From Armillaria gallica (lineage: Eukaryota > Basidiomycota > Agaricomycetes > Agaricales > Physalacriaceae), in assembly GCA_037576215.1 (NCBI GenBank), contig JBANDB010000018.1, positions 1,612,001 through 1,676,000 of the forward strand: DNA of 64,000 nt, in the 5' to 3' direction. The translations under genes and the position numbers were made by a program. Numbering within the stretch: the first letter of the stretch is position 1; each line of letters starts with the position of its first letter. Below are positions 24,601 through 37,278 of this stretch, piece by piece. Below the pieces are notes generated by a model. That model saw nothing but the letters and a program-made list of their open reading frames with translations. It had not been told where the DNA came from and searched no databases.

Positions 24601-26636
24601 TTTGTCGAGCTTTGTGTCGTTAGCGAAGGTGGACTTTGCTTGAATTGAGTCAACGATGATTGTATGTCTACGGGTTTACTAAAATAAACTCCGTAATCGC
24701 TCTCTAATTCGGCCGAGATGACTATTAAAATGCTCTATACTGAAGCTACTATAGATTATCACTGTCCTACACTTTACGAACTTGGAACTATCCATTGGGG
24801 TGGAAATACATGGAATTGGTCGACGCCCCGAGGCGCAAGACTTGGACCAGGCTCCAAGTATCAGGTCGTCTCAAATGACCTTCAATAAATAAAGGGTTGG
24901 TTTCTCCTACCTCTCGAATGATGTTTGCAATCCTCTTAATCGAAAAATCTGGGAACGTTCGGTGTGAGCGGAAGTCGGCTTGGATTGCGTGTGACCCCCG
25001 CATCGTGACGGAGAATTTGTTCATGAAGACTGAAATGAGGCGTGAAACTTCATCTTGGTATGCTAATTGAGCCGCGATCTGATTGATCTGGTACTGACTG
25101 GGGGAATAATTTATACAATTCTAGGCAGGACATAGGACGTCGGTCACCCAGGGCGAACTCTTCTTGGTGCTGAAATATGTATAGCCAAAGGCCAGACGGT
25201 GCACCCTTCGCCGACTGTTATGTGTGGCTATACCTTATAAAAGTTCCGCTGCCGATTTCGGATTCGTCACATTTAGGATCATTGTCCGCAGTCCGCCGGA
25301 AGGCGCGCGTTTTAGCACAGCTCGTACTAAGAAGGATGACAGCAAGTGGAACGGATGATGCAACTTGCTGCCAGCTTGCTCCGGTGATTGAGTTTCCGAT
25401 GAACGCGTACTAGAACAGCCTCTCATGTGTAACAGCTGCAAATGACGCCGAAGGCTTTACAGAGGCCGCAATTCTGATGGAACTCCGTGCCTGTATCCAG
25501 TAGAGATTCTATGTGTACTCTGCTCCGGTCTGGTCATCGTTCCAGAGTCGCGTACATTCGGAGGATGGTTATTTCGCGTGCAGCCAATTACAGAGCCTTG
25601 ATATCCAAGTACGATGTACGCAATTTTGTGCGCATTCAAGAGCAATATTTTCGATAGTTGGCTTCTGATTTCGAAGGAGGAGGAGCGCATGCTGATGGGA
25701 AGCTCTGAATCGAACCTTCAGGGCCATTGGGAACGTTCATCTTTCAACGAGGGGTGATCGATGTCGATTGATCCGAGGGGAAATTAGTGCCGCCGACAGA
25801 TGTACAAGGCTTGCGTTGTATATAAAATGACGCACACCATAGTGACACTCGGCATGGAAGTTCGAACGCATACACGTTTCTCCTATGCAGCCACCTTAAC
25901 GCGGAGAAACGAACACATGCAGGAAGAACAAAATTCACCGTGCCCTGGAGTCGATTATCACATGACTATCGCTTATCTGTCGTCCGCTTCTGATCTGGAA
26001 TTTCCCATCCTGCTATTCGTTAAGGTACAGGCTTACAGGTGCGACGAACTTCGTACCAATGATCTCTTGCAATGGGTACTACGAGAGGATTCTTTATTCG
26101 TTTCAATAACAACACACGCTCGTGAATACGTGGTGTGGACTAGCATATGGAACGAATACCTCGAGGTCCGGGCAAATGTGCGTGAACCTGGCCCGAACCG
26201 GACCCCGGCCAGACTACAATGATGTGTAGTCAGGTCACCTGCCTCGTCGGTTGCACATGTCGTCAGCGTGCATGATCTCCTCTCTCGTAACCTCCCTCCT
26301 CGATTCCCCGCGATACGTTCACTTCGTCACATCCTTATCCTATTCACCATACTCCCTGTATGTGCATATTTCCAAACAATCGTCCATTCGGCTAACCTTC
26401 AACGATGGATCTCACATCATCAGGTTCAAGTTTCGTGGAAGACATCCTCAGCGCATATTTCTGGTCGCATCTTGGCGTATCTTATCCACCGCTTAGTGGG
26501 ATAAATATAAGAAACTCCAGGTACCGGCAAGCGTTTTCTCCGAATCGGTTCCTTTGGTCGACAGATAGTTGGTGCGTCCTCAATATTTTATGGTCTGCTG
26601 AGCTGCCTAATGCTTGGAGTCCTTAGAATCGCCGAC
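24601..26636. other. No gene recognised
   Basis: Contains a 140-codon frame at 25800-26222 and smaller ones, none with a family motif or convincing splice structure. The last 400 bp form the upstream region of the membrane protein gene. Confidence 0.3.
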
Positions 26637-28078
26637 ATGAATCAAATTGCGATGATCGTTCTCGTTCTTCTCTTCAGTTCTGGTGTCTTTGGGGTAGAGA
26701 TATCTCCCAAGGATGGTGAAGACTTGCCTGCATCCTCAGAAGATCGACGGACACTTTTGAACATTGTATGGAGCTGTCTCGCCACGATATTCGCATGCAC
26801 TTGGCTTTCTGTACATCCCAATGTTCCGGGTCGCAATATCACCACAAGGGGATGGATCTCTTGTACTATTGAGCATGTGAAGATTATGGTTTGCACGATC
26901 TTGGCACCAGAGGCCATCGTCGCATGGGCTGCTGAACAATTTATTGTCGCGTGGACAGTGTGCTACAGTGAGTATTTCATGACATTAAGGGGTTATTCGA
27001 CTTACGTTGGAGACCGACAGGAACAGACTTTTCTATCTCGTCAGTAATCAACGGGTGGAGGGGCAAAAAAGACAAATATTCTCCAAATCTAACAATGGCT
27101 CATGGATTTGTTCTCAGTATGGGCGGCTTCTGTTACACGGAAATTGAATCCATTTCGCCATCACCATCGCCATCCTCCACAACCTTGTCAGATCGTGCCG
27201 CGTTGTTCAGAGCTGTAGAGCCATCAATCCTTGTTCTTGATGATCTCGACTCCCCGGACTTGGAGAAGAAACTAGAGGAGGTCAGTGCAGAGACAATAGC
27301 AGACAAAAGCAAAGGTGATGCGTTGTCCAAAACATTTTCTATCCTTCAAATATCCTGGTTCATTGTGCAATGCGCCGCTCGAGCCATTCAACATCTTCCC
27401 ATCACACTACTTGAAGTGACAGCACTCGCATTCGCAGGCCTCAGCGTCATAACATACTGCTTATGGTGGAATAAGCCACTGAATGTGAAGTATCACATAT
27501 CTTTGGATGGGTCGGACTTGATGACATTCAGATGGACACCGAAAATAATCCAAACAGGCTTCTGGGATGGTTTCTATGGGATAATTCCTTCCATTATGGA
27601 GCTGTTTGATGATCCCCCTAGACACTATGGCATTGGACATGGTGCCATTCGATTTTCCTCTGGTAATGAAGGTAAAGCATTTACACGCCAAGTGATTGTA
27701 GGTGGTGTAGCATTATTATTCGGGGCTTTCCATTGCATTGCTTGGTCATTCTCCTTTCCATCACACACTGAAATGGTGCTATGGAAGTTTTCATCCCTCA
27801 CAGTGTTGATCACTATAATTGCAGCTGTCACTTTGGTTCTTACTACACTAGGTAAGTTGGTCCTCTGGGAGTTGTTCTCAAAGATACCACAGCTAATTCC
27901 ACATTCATGGTCAGTTTATGGAGAATCAGTTGCAGTTGGTGTTGTTTTTTGTGTTGCTATTTGTGCATACACTGTAGCACGGATCATGTTGATTGTCCTT
28001 GCATTTATGCAGTTGCGCTCCCTACCCCCATTAGCCTTCCACACTGTACAATGGACCACTTACATACCTCACATATAG
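26637..28078 (+). CDS. Multi-spanning membrane protein of fungal type, two exons
   Basis: Exon 1 (26637-26967) and exon 2 (27021-28078) join in phase across a 53-bp intron, giving 462 aa. The start at 26637 gives a hydrophobic leader (MNQIAMIVLVLLFSSGVFG) that looks like a signal peptide. Next come NIVWSCLATIFACTWLSVHP and APEAIVAWAAEQF. GWRGKKDKYSPNLTMAHGF bridges to the second exon, followed by LLEVTALAFAGLSVITYCLW, WWNKPLNV and several further hydrophobic spans near the end. This combination belongs to a large family of unnamed plasma or endomembrane proteins in mushrooms. No enzymatic motif is seen and the function is unknown. The frame is intact, which is unusual in this stretch. Confidence 0.85.
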
Positions 28079-28799
28079 TTTCAGTTAATCTCTGCTTTCC
28101 ATATAGGCCTTGATTTGTCCCTTGTTATCTAAGTATGCCCCATTTTTGGCTCTTACCCTTCCTTACCTTTGATTTTTACCTTGTGTCTTGTCTTTAACAC
28201 TCTCATGCTCTTGCTAATATATGTTGAGGTTCAAGTGCACTCTTTTCTTGGGTTTTATTCCCTGTAAGGCAGATTTGTTACACTTGAGAACCATGATGCA
28301 AACAGCCTCAATGATGCTGTCCAAATTGCTGGACTGTATTGAATGTATGTCAGCAATGTGTCAAGAGATAATGGGGAGCAGTTCCCACTAATATTACCTG
28401 CCTGAAAGGAACATATGGGAGCATTGGACAGTCGAATGGAGAGGGATTCCATTGCAAGGCTGTGAATGAGCACAAAGAAGAGAAAAGACAATAAGCTGGA
28501 CGAAGAATTTCTGAAAAAATGAACATGGTTCAGATGGAAAGGGCCATTTGAAGATCTCCAAAATATCAATTCTCACCCTACACCTTTCTTTGTTATGGGC
28601 CCATTGTTCTCGAGGTTCATCTTGCCAGGCTAAATTCTAATGGGTGCTTTGTCCAGAGTGAAGAAGGCAGGGCATAGGTATCTGCCCTTTCAAATCAGCA
28701 AGAAGCCTACCCTCAACTCTAGTTCCAATCATTGCTGAGGGCAATTACCCAGAGGCCTTCAAGATATACAACAGACTTGGACATGAGTTTCACTGTCCC
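28079..28799. other. 3' flank of membrane protein gene, no gene recognised
   Basis: AT-rich with T-rich runs. Several short minus-strand frames lack motifs. Confidence 0.3.
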
Positions 28800-30350
28800 C
28801 AATGTATGAAGGCTACCCAAACCAGCTCCTTTGATCCTCTAAGTCATTGCACCAGAAAACCTACAACGAAACCAGCGATGCATCATTTTCCACATTCTAT
28901 GCTAATGACCTCTGTATTCGATCTTGTGTCGTACTCTGTGCAATATTATTATCCTTTTCTAAGGTGCGCCGATTCCCTGTTCAAGTGTTATGTGATCTGA
29001 TCTCACTGTCAGCACTGAGCAGAGTGATTGTTCATCGGTGTCACTTCCACCAACCCACACAACATAACTCGTGTACTTCAGCGGATAAGACAGGCGTGGA
29101 TATATGCGGGGGAGCTTACCTTTTGGTGCGTTGACTACGCCCTTGCCCGCTTGGACTTGATCATAATTCTGCTTCTAGTGCTGGTGGATGCTCCATTGGG
29201 CAGGACTGAACCACCGAACCAACTAGCTGATGGCAGCGCATAGCGAGAATCCTCGAGAGTATCCAAAACTTAACCGCACGTTATTTCCATGAAGATGCTA
29301 GGAATGGCAGTGACAGTGCGGTATGCAGTCTCTTCGGGTCATTCCAATTTCCTCTCTCGTGTGCTCAGGTCTGAATCTCGTCATGGATTGTGCACTATGT
29401 CTCCGAGTATCAATAATCCACTCCGATCGAAACCTTTCTTTGCTACTGTCACCTTCGTTTCCTTACCGCTTCACCGGTCCTCGATGTTCCGTTCCCATGA
29501 ATTGCTTGAAGCCAAAGTCTATCCCAGATGTCCTCTCGTGATGGATGCTACCTGTTAACGGCGAACATCTCGTTGAGAGTTTAGATCACCCTTGGCGTGG
29601 GGACAAAATTAATTCTGCAGGAAGTGAGGGTACTGAGATGTCGTGTACCTCTGAAGGTTTGTTGTTCCGATTCAATGAGGGGACTGCTTTTTGACGATAT
29701 GCTTATACTTACAGATCTCTTGTCGCGGCGGTTCATACACGCCTCATCCGCCAACCCTGGTGGCCCCTTCTAACCAATGTCTTCGAGAGGAAATATCTGG
29801 GTTCATCGAGTCACACTCATCTTCGGTGTATGTACGTAACTATGCGTGGCTATGTGGTGATTTTTCTGACGCACCGTTCAGATCTTTTGACTGTATATTG
29901 AAGGTCAAATTGACGACGTTGTTCCTCTTTCTGTGTGTGACCGTCCGCTGAGAACAAACAACTGAGCCAGCTTGGCGCTGCATACGATCCGACCCCCGTT
30001 CTCCATGTTAAGCTTTCTTCTCCTTGATATTATGACTTCCCGTCCTTGGGCTCTCCATTTTGCTTTCAGTCGACTGGAACGGACATATCGTTATGGTTTA
30101 CCTCATTGAGGGCTTCACGTAAACATTTCATCTGATCTGACTGTTTTCGAGTCAGTGAAAGAAACGAGCTGTATGAATCTCAGTACATGTACGCGCTACC
30201 AGATCCTATGCATCATAACTGCCTCCATGTTCTAGGATCCACCACCAGCCGATGACTTTTGAAACAGGATATCCTTGTTGAATGTGACGTGTCAATTTGT
30301 TCTCCCCACTGCCGCTTGACACCTAGGTGGCCTGAATATTCGAGGCGGTA
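28800..30350 (+). repeat. Dispersed repeat relic, copy 3
   Basis: Block order follows the other copies. CCAGCTCCTTTGATCC occurs near 28820, the TTTTGGTGCGTTGACTACGC block near 29120, CTCCATTGGG near 29190, and AAACCTTTCTTTG..CACCTTCG near 29430. CTATGCGTGGCTATGTGGTG is near 29845 and CCGTTCAGATC near 29875. It is degenerate and no gene is supported. Confidence 0.6.
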
Positions 30351-31099
30351 CTTGATTCCCAAATGTTTGGAGTCATACGAAGTTCACGGTGGTGATTATG
30401 GCTTGCTGGTTAAGCTTGAAATCTGTATGGTCATAGATGACTAGGGGCAAGATTGTGGACAAGGAAATGAAGAGATAGAAATCTTTGTCCTATTGGGATA
30501 TGGTGATGGAAAGGATATGCATCGCGATCTCACCCTGGTAAATTCTCGGACCCGTCTTTCCAGTGTATTCTCCTCACTCAATCTTGCATCTGTTAAATCA
30601 CAGTAGCCATCCTTGGTTTATATACGTTGACCGTCAACGCAGCGACATTTCTACTAAGAACATCAAAGTGTTCGATTCCTTACCTGTCCTAACAAAAAAT
30701 CGTAGAGAACTCTCGGCGTCACCCACGCAACAATAAGAAGCATCACTAGTGAACCTCGATGGTAACGGTATCTGCGACGGGCATCCATTCTGGATCTTAT
30801 TGGCATGTTTCGCATTGAGATCGTTGCTGTACGTACTTCGGCTCATTGCTTTTATAAGCCTCTTTACTATGAAGGTATGATTCTTGATGAGGCACACAGG
30901 AGATATTCAAGCAGGAAGGAATACAGCTGAGATCAGTCAAAACCCGTATCAATTTAGATATTCATGTTCACATTTTCTAGGTATATAGAAGCATCTTAAT
31001 GAAACGGTACAAATCATCGTTGCTCGTGATGGGAAGGTAATACAATCTTCGCATACTGTCTTCAAAGAAACTCGCCATTTGAAATCGAAGTAAGTAATG
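30351..31099. other. No gene recognised
   Basis: Short frames only. It separates two repeat copies. Confidence 0.3.
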
Positions 31100-32900
31100 C
31101 AAACTTCGTCCCAGGATTAGGCGTGATCGCGTGGCCCCTCGGGCCGGCTCGTGCGCGTTGAGTTCCGGACGCTTCTTTTCCTTCTTCATCCACCATCAAC
31201 ATCTTCCGTGCTGTGGAAGCCTCTGCTATCGTTTACTCGGTCTCGTGCTCTGTGCGGTCTTTGCATCTTTGCTGAGGCGCTGATGTTCTGTTGAAATGTT
31301 ATGCCCTCGTCGCTCCTTTACATCCCCAAAAAACCCCATCATGTTTCTCTCTGAACCGCAGCTGTGCCATCAATCACCGCTTTTCTTGTCGCCAGGCAGA
31401 TCTTCTGTGCGCGAGCTCCTGTCACAGCCACACAGTTCTACCTACACTCGCATCGCGATGTGGCCGCTCTGGATAAATAAGAAAGAGAACCCGGCTAGAT
31501 TTGAGGACGGGACAGATGTGGATGTATGCAGGGACGTTAACGTTCACCTTTCGGTACGTTGACTACGCCCTTGTCCCATCGAACTTGATTATGACCCCGG
31601 TTCTAGCGCCGGTGGCTGCAGCAAGCCGTCTTATATTTACTCCGTGCAGCTAACGCATATCCTCTTACGGGCGGGCAAAAGTCTCCGGCGCGATATTAGC
31701 CCAAATCGGCGAATGCTCCCCGCGTCTCCCTGGGTCCTCGTTGTATGCACCAGAAATGCGGCTACAACGCTAGTTGCGCGTCATTCCCTCTCTGACAGGA
31801 TGCCGGGGAGGCATTTTCGCTGGCGCCTTCGACTACAGGATCAGTCACGATCTTGGGTAAGCTAGTACAGGCATGAATATTGGCTAGCAGCGGTGCTGCA
31901 GCATGCACTCTCCGCGAGCGATACGGTCATACGGGGTGAAGCGCAGTTTCCACTATCGAGTAACGACGCTAACGATCTCTGTCTTTGATCTACAGAATGC
32001 TGCTTTAAAGTGACTCCACCTGGGCTCGGAATCCTGTAGCGGGTCCGTGCGTACCTGGTGTCCGGGGGGTCGACACGCTCCTTCGATCGAGATCTTTCTT
32101 CCTCACTGTCACCTTCGCTTCCCTCCTACTTCCCCAGTCCTCGATGCTTCGTCCTCGTGGATTCCTTGAATCAACAGCCTATCACAAATCTTCTCTCATG
32201 ACGAATGCCACCTGTTAACGGCGAAAATCTTGTCTAGTGTGGATCACCTTTGGTGCAGGGACAGTGTTATTCTCTCAGGAAGTGAGTTTAGCTAGGCGTT
32301 ATGTGTTGCTGAGGGTTTATTGTTCCGATTCGAGGGAAACCTGTATTTGACGATACTCTTCCGCATAAAGATCTCTCATCACGGCCAACCATGCACGTCT
32401 CACGCGCCAACACCCATCGAGAGGGAATATCCAGTTTGTCGGGTATCATTCTAGAGTGAAGTTTGGGACACCGCTTCAACTTCGTCGGGTCCCGCACATC
32501 CTCTATTTATGTGCGTATCTATGCGTAGCTCCTTGATGCCTGTTCTGACCAACCGTTCAGATCATACGAATGTATACGAATGCTTAAATTGATGACGTTG
32601 TTCATCTTCTCCGTGTGACCACGAACGAGTGAGGTGGCGCGGCATTACTTACATGTACAATCCAACGCCCATGCTCTGTGTTACACCTTATAATCGACGG
32701 CTTGAATTCTTGCGGGCTCCGTACTTCGCCTCCAATGAACTGAAATGTACGCTACTTCATGCGTCAAGTTGCACCTGGTCATCGAATATCCATAATCTCC
32801 CGCATGGCTGCAAACTAGTACGTTGTTCTGTATGATTGTCTAACGTTAACCATTCTTTCTGGAAACACAGTAACATCTGAAATTGGCTTGGCTTGGCTTT
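31100..32900 (+). repeat. Dispersed repeat relic, copy 4 (long reference copy)
   Basis: One of the longest copies and, with 50640-52700, the best pair for defining the family. Shared blocks in order are GATCGCGTGGCCCCTCGGGC (31128), TCGTCGCTCCTTTACAT (31307), CGGTACGTTGACTACGCCCT (31553) and GGTGGCTGCA (31611). CTCCCTGGGTCCTCGTTGTA (31726), GAGTAACGACGCTAACGATC (31957), ACCTGGTGTCCGGGGG (32054) and GTTTGTCGGGTATCATTCTA (32431) follow. The internal pattern of GT...AG-like blocks might reflect an ancient multi-intron gene, but no protein can be read. Termini were not found. Confidence 0.7.
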
Positions 32901-33599
32901 TCAGTCGCATTTCGGCGTTTCCATTGCAAGTCTATGTGTGTGAAGAAAGCTCCTCAGTGAAGAATCATTGTCTATTGTAGATGAAACGCACCCTGTATGA
33001 TACCTTTCACGTTTACTTTTTTACCTCGTGTTCAAACGGTAGAACTTTAGAAGTTCCCGTCTCCGGACTTTGAAGATATCTCCGTCGACGTCGCATATAT
33101 TTTCTATCTGTATGACTATGGGGCGTGCGCACAATGAAGGTAAGCACAAGTGAAATAGACAATGCGATGAGCTCATCCTCTCTTGATAGGATTCGCTATT
33201 TGGTCAGTGTCCAAAGTCCATGGCTGCCCGTCTATGTTCTGAACTTACATTCTGAGGTAACTTTATGTCCCCCTCCCGAAGTTTCGTCTCGTTTTCTTCT
33301 TTATACTCGTTCTGGACCTCCTCATCGATGATACATCCTGGGCGATAGGTCCGGGAAATCTTCATCCGAGCGTAAGGGATTTTCAACCTCAGTGCGGAAT
33401 AGCTGGACTTTCCCATTGCTTCAGGATTCTCGTGAATATGGGACATGAGAGGAAGATACGGTTCGGTTTAGCGCTTGCCCATTGTACGGCGGAGGACAGA
33501 TGGTAGATGAAGGGAAACGGCAAGCTCACATTCTCAACATAGATAAGACAACGGTCCAGCTTCGGGCATATGGACTTTCTACTCTTCTGAAGACGTTTC
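32901..33599. other. No gene recognised
   Basis: Short frames only, between repeat copies. Confidence 0.3.
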
Positions 33600-34255
33600 G
33601 TATCGGCTCATACCTGCTAACATGTTCACTGACGTTTCAGGCTGGATGTTAACTCGCGAGTCCAACGTCGCAGTGGCTTGCAGAGAATGGTGTCCCCCGA
33701 GTTCTTCAAGTCGTGCAGGACTCACGCCTTACGACTACTCGAACCAGCTCGCTACGATCCTACGCTCCCTCTGTTCTCTTTTTTTGCACCGGAAAAGGCT
33801 ACCATGAAAACTAGCCGCGTGTCATTTGAACTCATTTCCGTAAAGGTCGCCCTTACGCCAGGAACGCCCCTTTTTTCGCTGGGCCATTTTTCGGTTCTGG
33901 TTGTGTTGTGCAGTCTCCGAGGTAAAGGTTCAATTTCTGTTGCTACGTGGCCTCTGTCTTCGAATGTTCTTATTTGCGTCGAAATGTGCCAATCAGTTCA
34001 CTGTAAAAACCCGCAGAGATTAAACCGTGTTGGTCACTTCGACTTGATTCCATGTAGGATTGATAGCCATCGAAGCACTGTTCAGAAACGCGGTTCTTAC
34101 TCACAGTTGCCGGGTCCGACATGAATCTGCATTGCACGCGTCGTCAGTGAATTCGGGACCTCGTCCTATTTGGCAGCATTTTTCGGATTTGTGGGCGACC
34201 GATGCCGGTGATGGTACGTGTTTGAAGTATCAACATTTCGCATGCTTATAACATT
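33600..34255 (+). repeat. Dispersed repeat relic, copy 5
   Basis: Matches 53280-53700 in order. GCACCGGAAAAGGCTACCAT corresponds to the CACCAGAAAAGCTACTACG block. AAACTAGCCGCG, CGCTGGGCC, a CAGTCTCC..GAGGT..AAG.TTCAATTTC block and TGAATCTGCATTG follow. Its end (34140-34250) also matches about 37530-37620. Confidence 0.55.
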
Positions 34256-35499
34256 AATAGGAATCGATTTCGCCTGTCGATGGCTATTCCGGACATGGGG
34301 ATCAAGCTATTGAAACACAAAACGGACGACGAGGTGGAATATGAGCCATGTCCTTCAAAGTCTTAAGAACGGAAGATATGGGGAGAACCATGTGGCATAC
34401 TGTGAGAGCCGTGAACAGGCTCTCATAGGAGATAAAATTCTCATTTTTTGGGTGATGTACCAAGAAATGGGTACGTCCCAAAAACGGTTTATTCCTGTGA
34501 GGATCTAATGCTTATTTCAGATATTCATATGTTGGATTTCACACCGATTACGCCTGTCATCTTTGGGCATCGTGTTGTATAAGATGAATCGGTATGTCCC
34601 ACAGTGTATATATTGTATCATCAGTTTGAAAATGAAATACTATAAACTTCCCACATATTCTACCTTGATTTTCGAGAGGAACGAGTCTGGACATCCCGAA
34701 GTGCGTTCATATATTTGCAAGTGCGACTGAGCTGATTTTATATAGTGGCTTGACTTTCCCCGAGAGGGTAATGGGAACTTATTCCAATATGTGCGTCGCT
34801 AGTGGAACGCGGTCGATGACCCCTTACTTCGGTACACGTACCTCAACAGCACAATGACTCACGCAGACGAGAAGTCTGGCTGGCCTTCTGCTCAACCTGT
34901 AAAGGTTACCAGTTCTATGTACGGTACGAGATGCTTTTGACGTCGCATGAGCTAGGCTTACGTCTCGCTGAAGCACGAGGTCGGGAAAGTGATTGTATAT
35001 GAACGTGCGGGTCTACTTTTGTATTAAACTTCCATCTGACAAAGAGTATCACGTACTATCAAGTTGGGGACGGAGAGCGTGGTTTGACAAGTGATCAAGG
35101 GCGGTTCGTCGGTTCTGATAACGTCAAGTCAGGTGGGTAATACTTTACCACTCCTATGAAATGGAACAACAGGAAGAACCAGATTCAGGTTTGTTCCTGG
35201 CACGTTTTGTTGGGCTAAAGCTGTTGGACTGATTAATCGGCTTCAGCTGTACGTTCCGACAAGAATATGCTTGGTTCTGGCGAAGCGAAGGGATTAAATT
35301 GTACTACGACACAATTGAAGGCTTTCGGGGTGTTCGTCCATGTATGCTAGTAGACCTCTCTTCTATAACATTTTCACAACAGTACAAAGATAGGGATAGC
35401 ACTGGGATGACGAAGGATATAATGAAGTCGCAGTGATAATCAATAAATACCAATGAACAATGTAAACGTGTTGAAACGTACGTTCAACGTTCAACGTGA
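34256..35499. other. No gene recognised
   Basis: Holds a perfect 8-bp inverted repeat, TGAGAGCC and GGCTCTCA, at 34401-34423 with a 7-bp loop. No gene or clear repeat assignment otherwise. Confidence 0.3.
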
Positions 35500-36067
35500 A
35501 GTCCTAGTCAGTCTTCAAGAAACTCGGCATTGTGAAGTGAAGATGACTCGTCAGGCGACGCGTCCCAAGAATACGCGTGGCCTTCGGCCCGGCTCGTGCG
35601 CGTTCAGTTTCGATTCCTGAAGGCTTCTTTATTTCCTTCATCATCCACCATCAAAGTCGTCCATGCAGCGGGAACCTCTACGATACTTTACTTTTTCCCA
35701 TTCTCTGTGTGGTCTTTGGATCTTTACTGGTGCGATAATGCTCCATCGAAATGTTATGCCTTCGTCGCTCCTTTACATTCCGGCTATGTTTCTCTCTCAT
35801 CTCGGCGCGCGGCTGAGCCATCGTCCATCGTTCTTTTCACCGCCGCGTAGATCTTCTCTGCGCGCGAGTTCCTGTCCCAGCCACAGAGTTCTACATACCA
35901 TCACACCACAATGCGGCCGCACGGCATAAACAAGGAAGAGCATCTGGTTAGATTCGAGGACGGGACAGCCATGGTTATATGTGGGAGAGTTTACCTTTTG
36001 GTACGTTTACTATGCCCTTGAGTGGTCGGACTTGATTACAACGTCGATTCTAATACCGGTGGCTGCA
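35500..36067 (+). repeat. Dispersed repeat relic, copy 6, left part
   Basis: Closely follows copy 4: GGCCCGGCTCGTGCGCGTT, TCGTCGCTCCTTTACATTCC, TTTTGGTACGTTTACTATGC and GGTGGCTGCA. The copy is interrupted at 36067 by the element at 36068-37278 and resumes at 37288. Confidence 0.7.
36059..36067. repeat. 9-bp target duplication, left (GTGGCTGCA)
   Basis: GTGGCTGCA here is repeated at 37279-37287 directly outside the inverted termini of the inserted element. Uninterrupted family copies at 31.6 and 51.2 kb contain this word once, which shows it is a duplicated target. Confidence 0.8.
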
Positions 36068-37278
36068 GGGCACTAGAAATTCCGCGTGGTCACCTGCGTG
36101 GTACCACGCTGGCATGGTGCGTGGCCACGCAGCCACGCAAGCTCTTAGTCAAACTTGAGTTGAACTCGACTTATTTTCGTATATATACTTCCAGATGCCC
36201 AGAAAGCCTTCGTAAAGATATTCTCATGTTTATTTTTCTTTCTTTTGTGAACGGTCTCCAGAAAACACACCCTAATTAGAAAATTACTTGAAGTTCAATT
36301 TTAGCCTATTACAGTGATTAGACCTTCAGTTTTGCTTTCATCCGATGATATCTAGATGCTATTGTATCTTACATGCATGCATCTACGATCTTGAGAATGA
36401 TAAACACCAGAAATTACTTGCTCTCTCATGTTTCAGGCTTCAAGTCATCATCCACATATGTTGCAATACTATGACCATCAATTCAATGCCGACTTCGTGT
36501 CAATTCCTCCTTGATTGTTCCAATAAGGACCAAATTGATAACTTAATTCCCACCAGAACAGCTCTTCGTCATGTACGGAAATACCTTGGACCACGCAGAT
36601 GACCACGCAGGTGGACCACGCAGCCACGCGACCACGCAGCCACGCAGCCACACCACGCAGGCTGACCACGCACAGCCACGCTGATTGACCACGCAGCCAC
36701 GCGGACCACGCAGGCACCACGCAGGCATCACACTGAGATCACGCTGATCCATATAAGGTTGCCTTCAGAAAGTGCATCATTTGCGTAATTGCGTTTTAAT
36801 TGGCTTGTATCTTCGGTGTCGCTCATACCAATTACAGAACACTGTATTCTTCTCATGATGTCCTCTTCACAGGGAACCCCACATTGTGTACCTGGAAACT
36901 TCTAGCTTAGATAACTGCCTCTAAGGCATGTTTATACTGTTAGGATACTCGTAAAATTATCTATTTCAACTACAATGCTTTGATGCTCTCAAACTTGGTG
37001 ATCCCCTTCAAATGATATTTTCATGATATTGACCATATTTTGAAGTGCCTCAATATCCTAGCGAACATTTTTTATTTAAACCTTACAGATAATAACAAAG
37101 CTGATTCTAGGAAGGAGCAACGGAAATTCATGGAACGCGTCGACTCTCGTCGCATTTGATGGACTTGATCAACTTTTGATAGGAGTCCCGCGATTTGTCA
37201 ACCACGCTGACAACCACGCAACCACGCAGCCACGCACCACGCAGCCACGCAGGCTACCACGCGGAATTCTTCTTGCCC
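36068..37278. mobile_element. Non-autonomous DNA transposon, 1211 bp, 9-bp target duplication
   Basis: The termini are inverted repeats. The left starts GGGCA and continues AATTCCGCGTGGT after five variable bases; the right is its complement, with 19 of 23 bases matching. Subterminal regions are packed with CCACGCAG and CGTGG units in both orientations. The middle (about 36140-36590 and 36730-37190) is AT-rich and non-coding. No transposase is encoded. Nine-base duplications are typical of Mutator-like elements. If one terminal base is assigned differently this becomes an 8-bp hAT-type duplication, which would also fit the subterminal repeats. Confidence 0.8.
36591..36727. repeat. CCACGCAG subterminal array
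   Basis: About 140 bp of near-tandem GACCACGCAG, GCCACGCAGCCACGC and related units. Similar clusters occur at 36079-36135 and 37200-37264 in the same element. They look like transposase-binding subterminal repeats. The Trp/Arg-rich open frames across them are low-complexity artefacts. Confidence 0.8.

Noticed and set aside
34401..34423. Perfect 8-bp hairpin (TGAGAGCC/GGCTCTCA) as a transposon end or terminator
   Set aside because: No partner copy or target duplication was found, and intrinsic terminators of this kind are not expected in a fungal nuclear genome.
36478..36752. Minus-strand ORFs rich in Trp/Arg/Gly repeats
   Set aside because: They are translations of the CCACGCAG simple-repeat array inside the non-autonomous transposon, with no initiation context or homologous domain.
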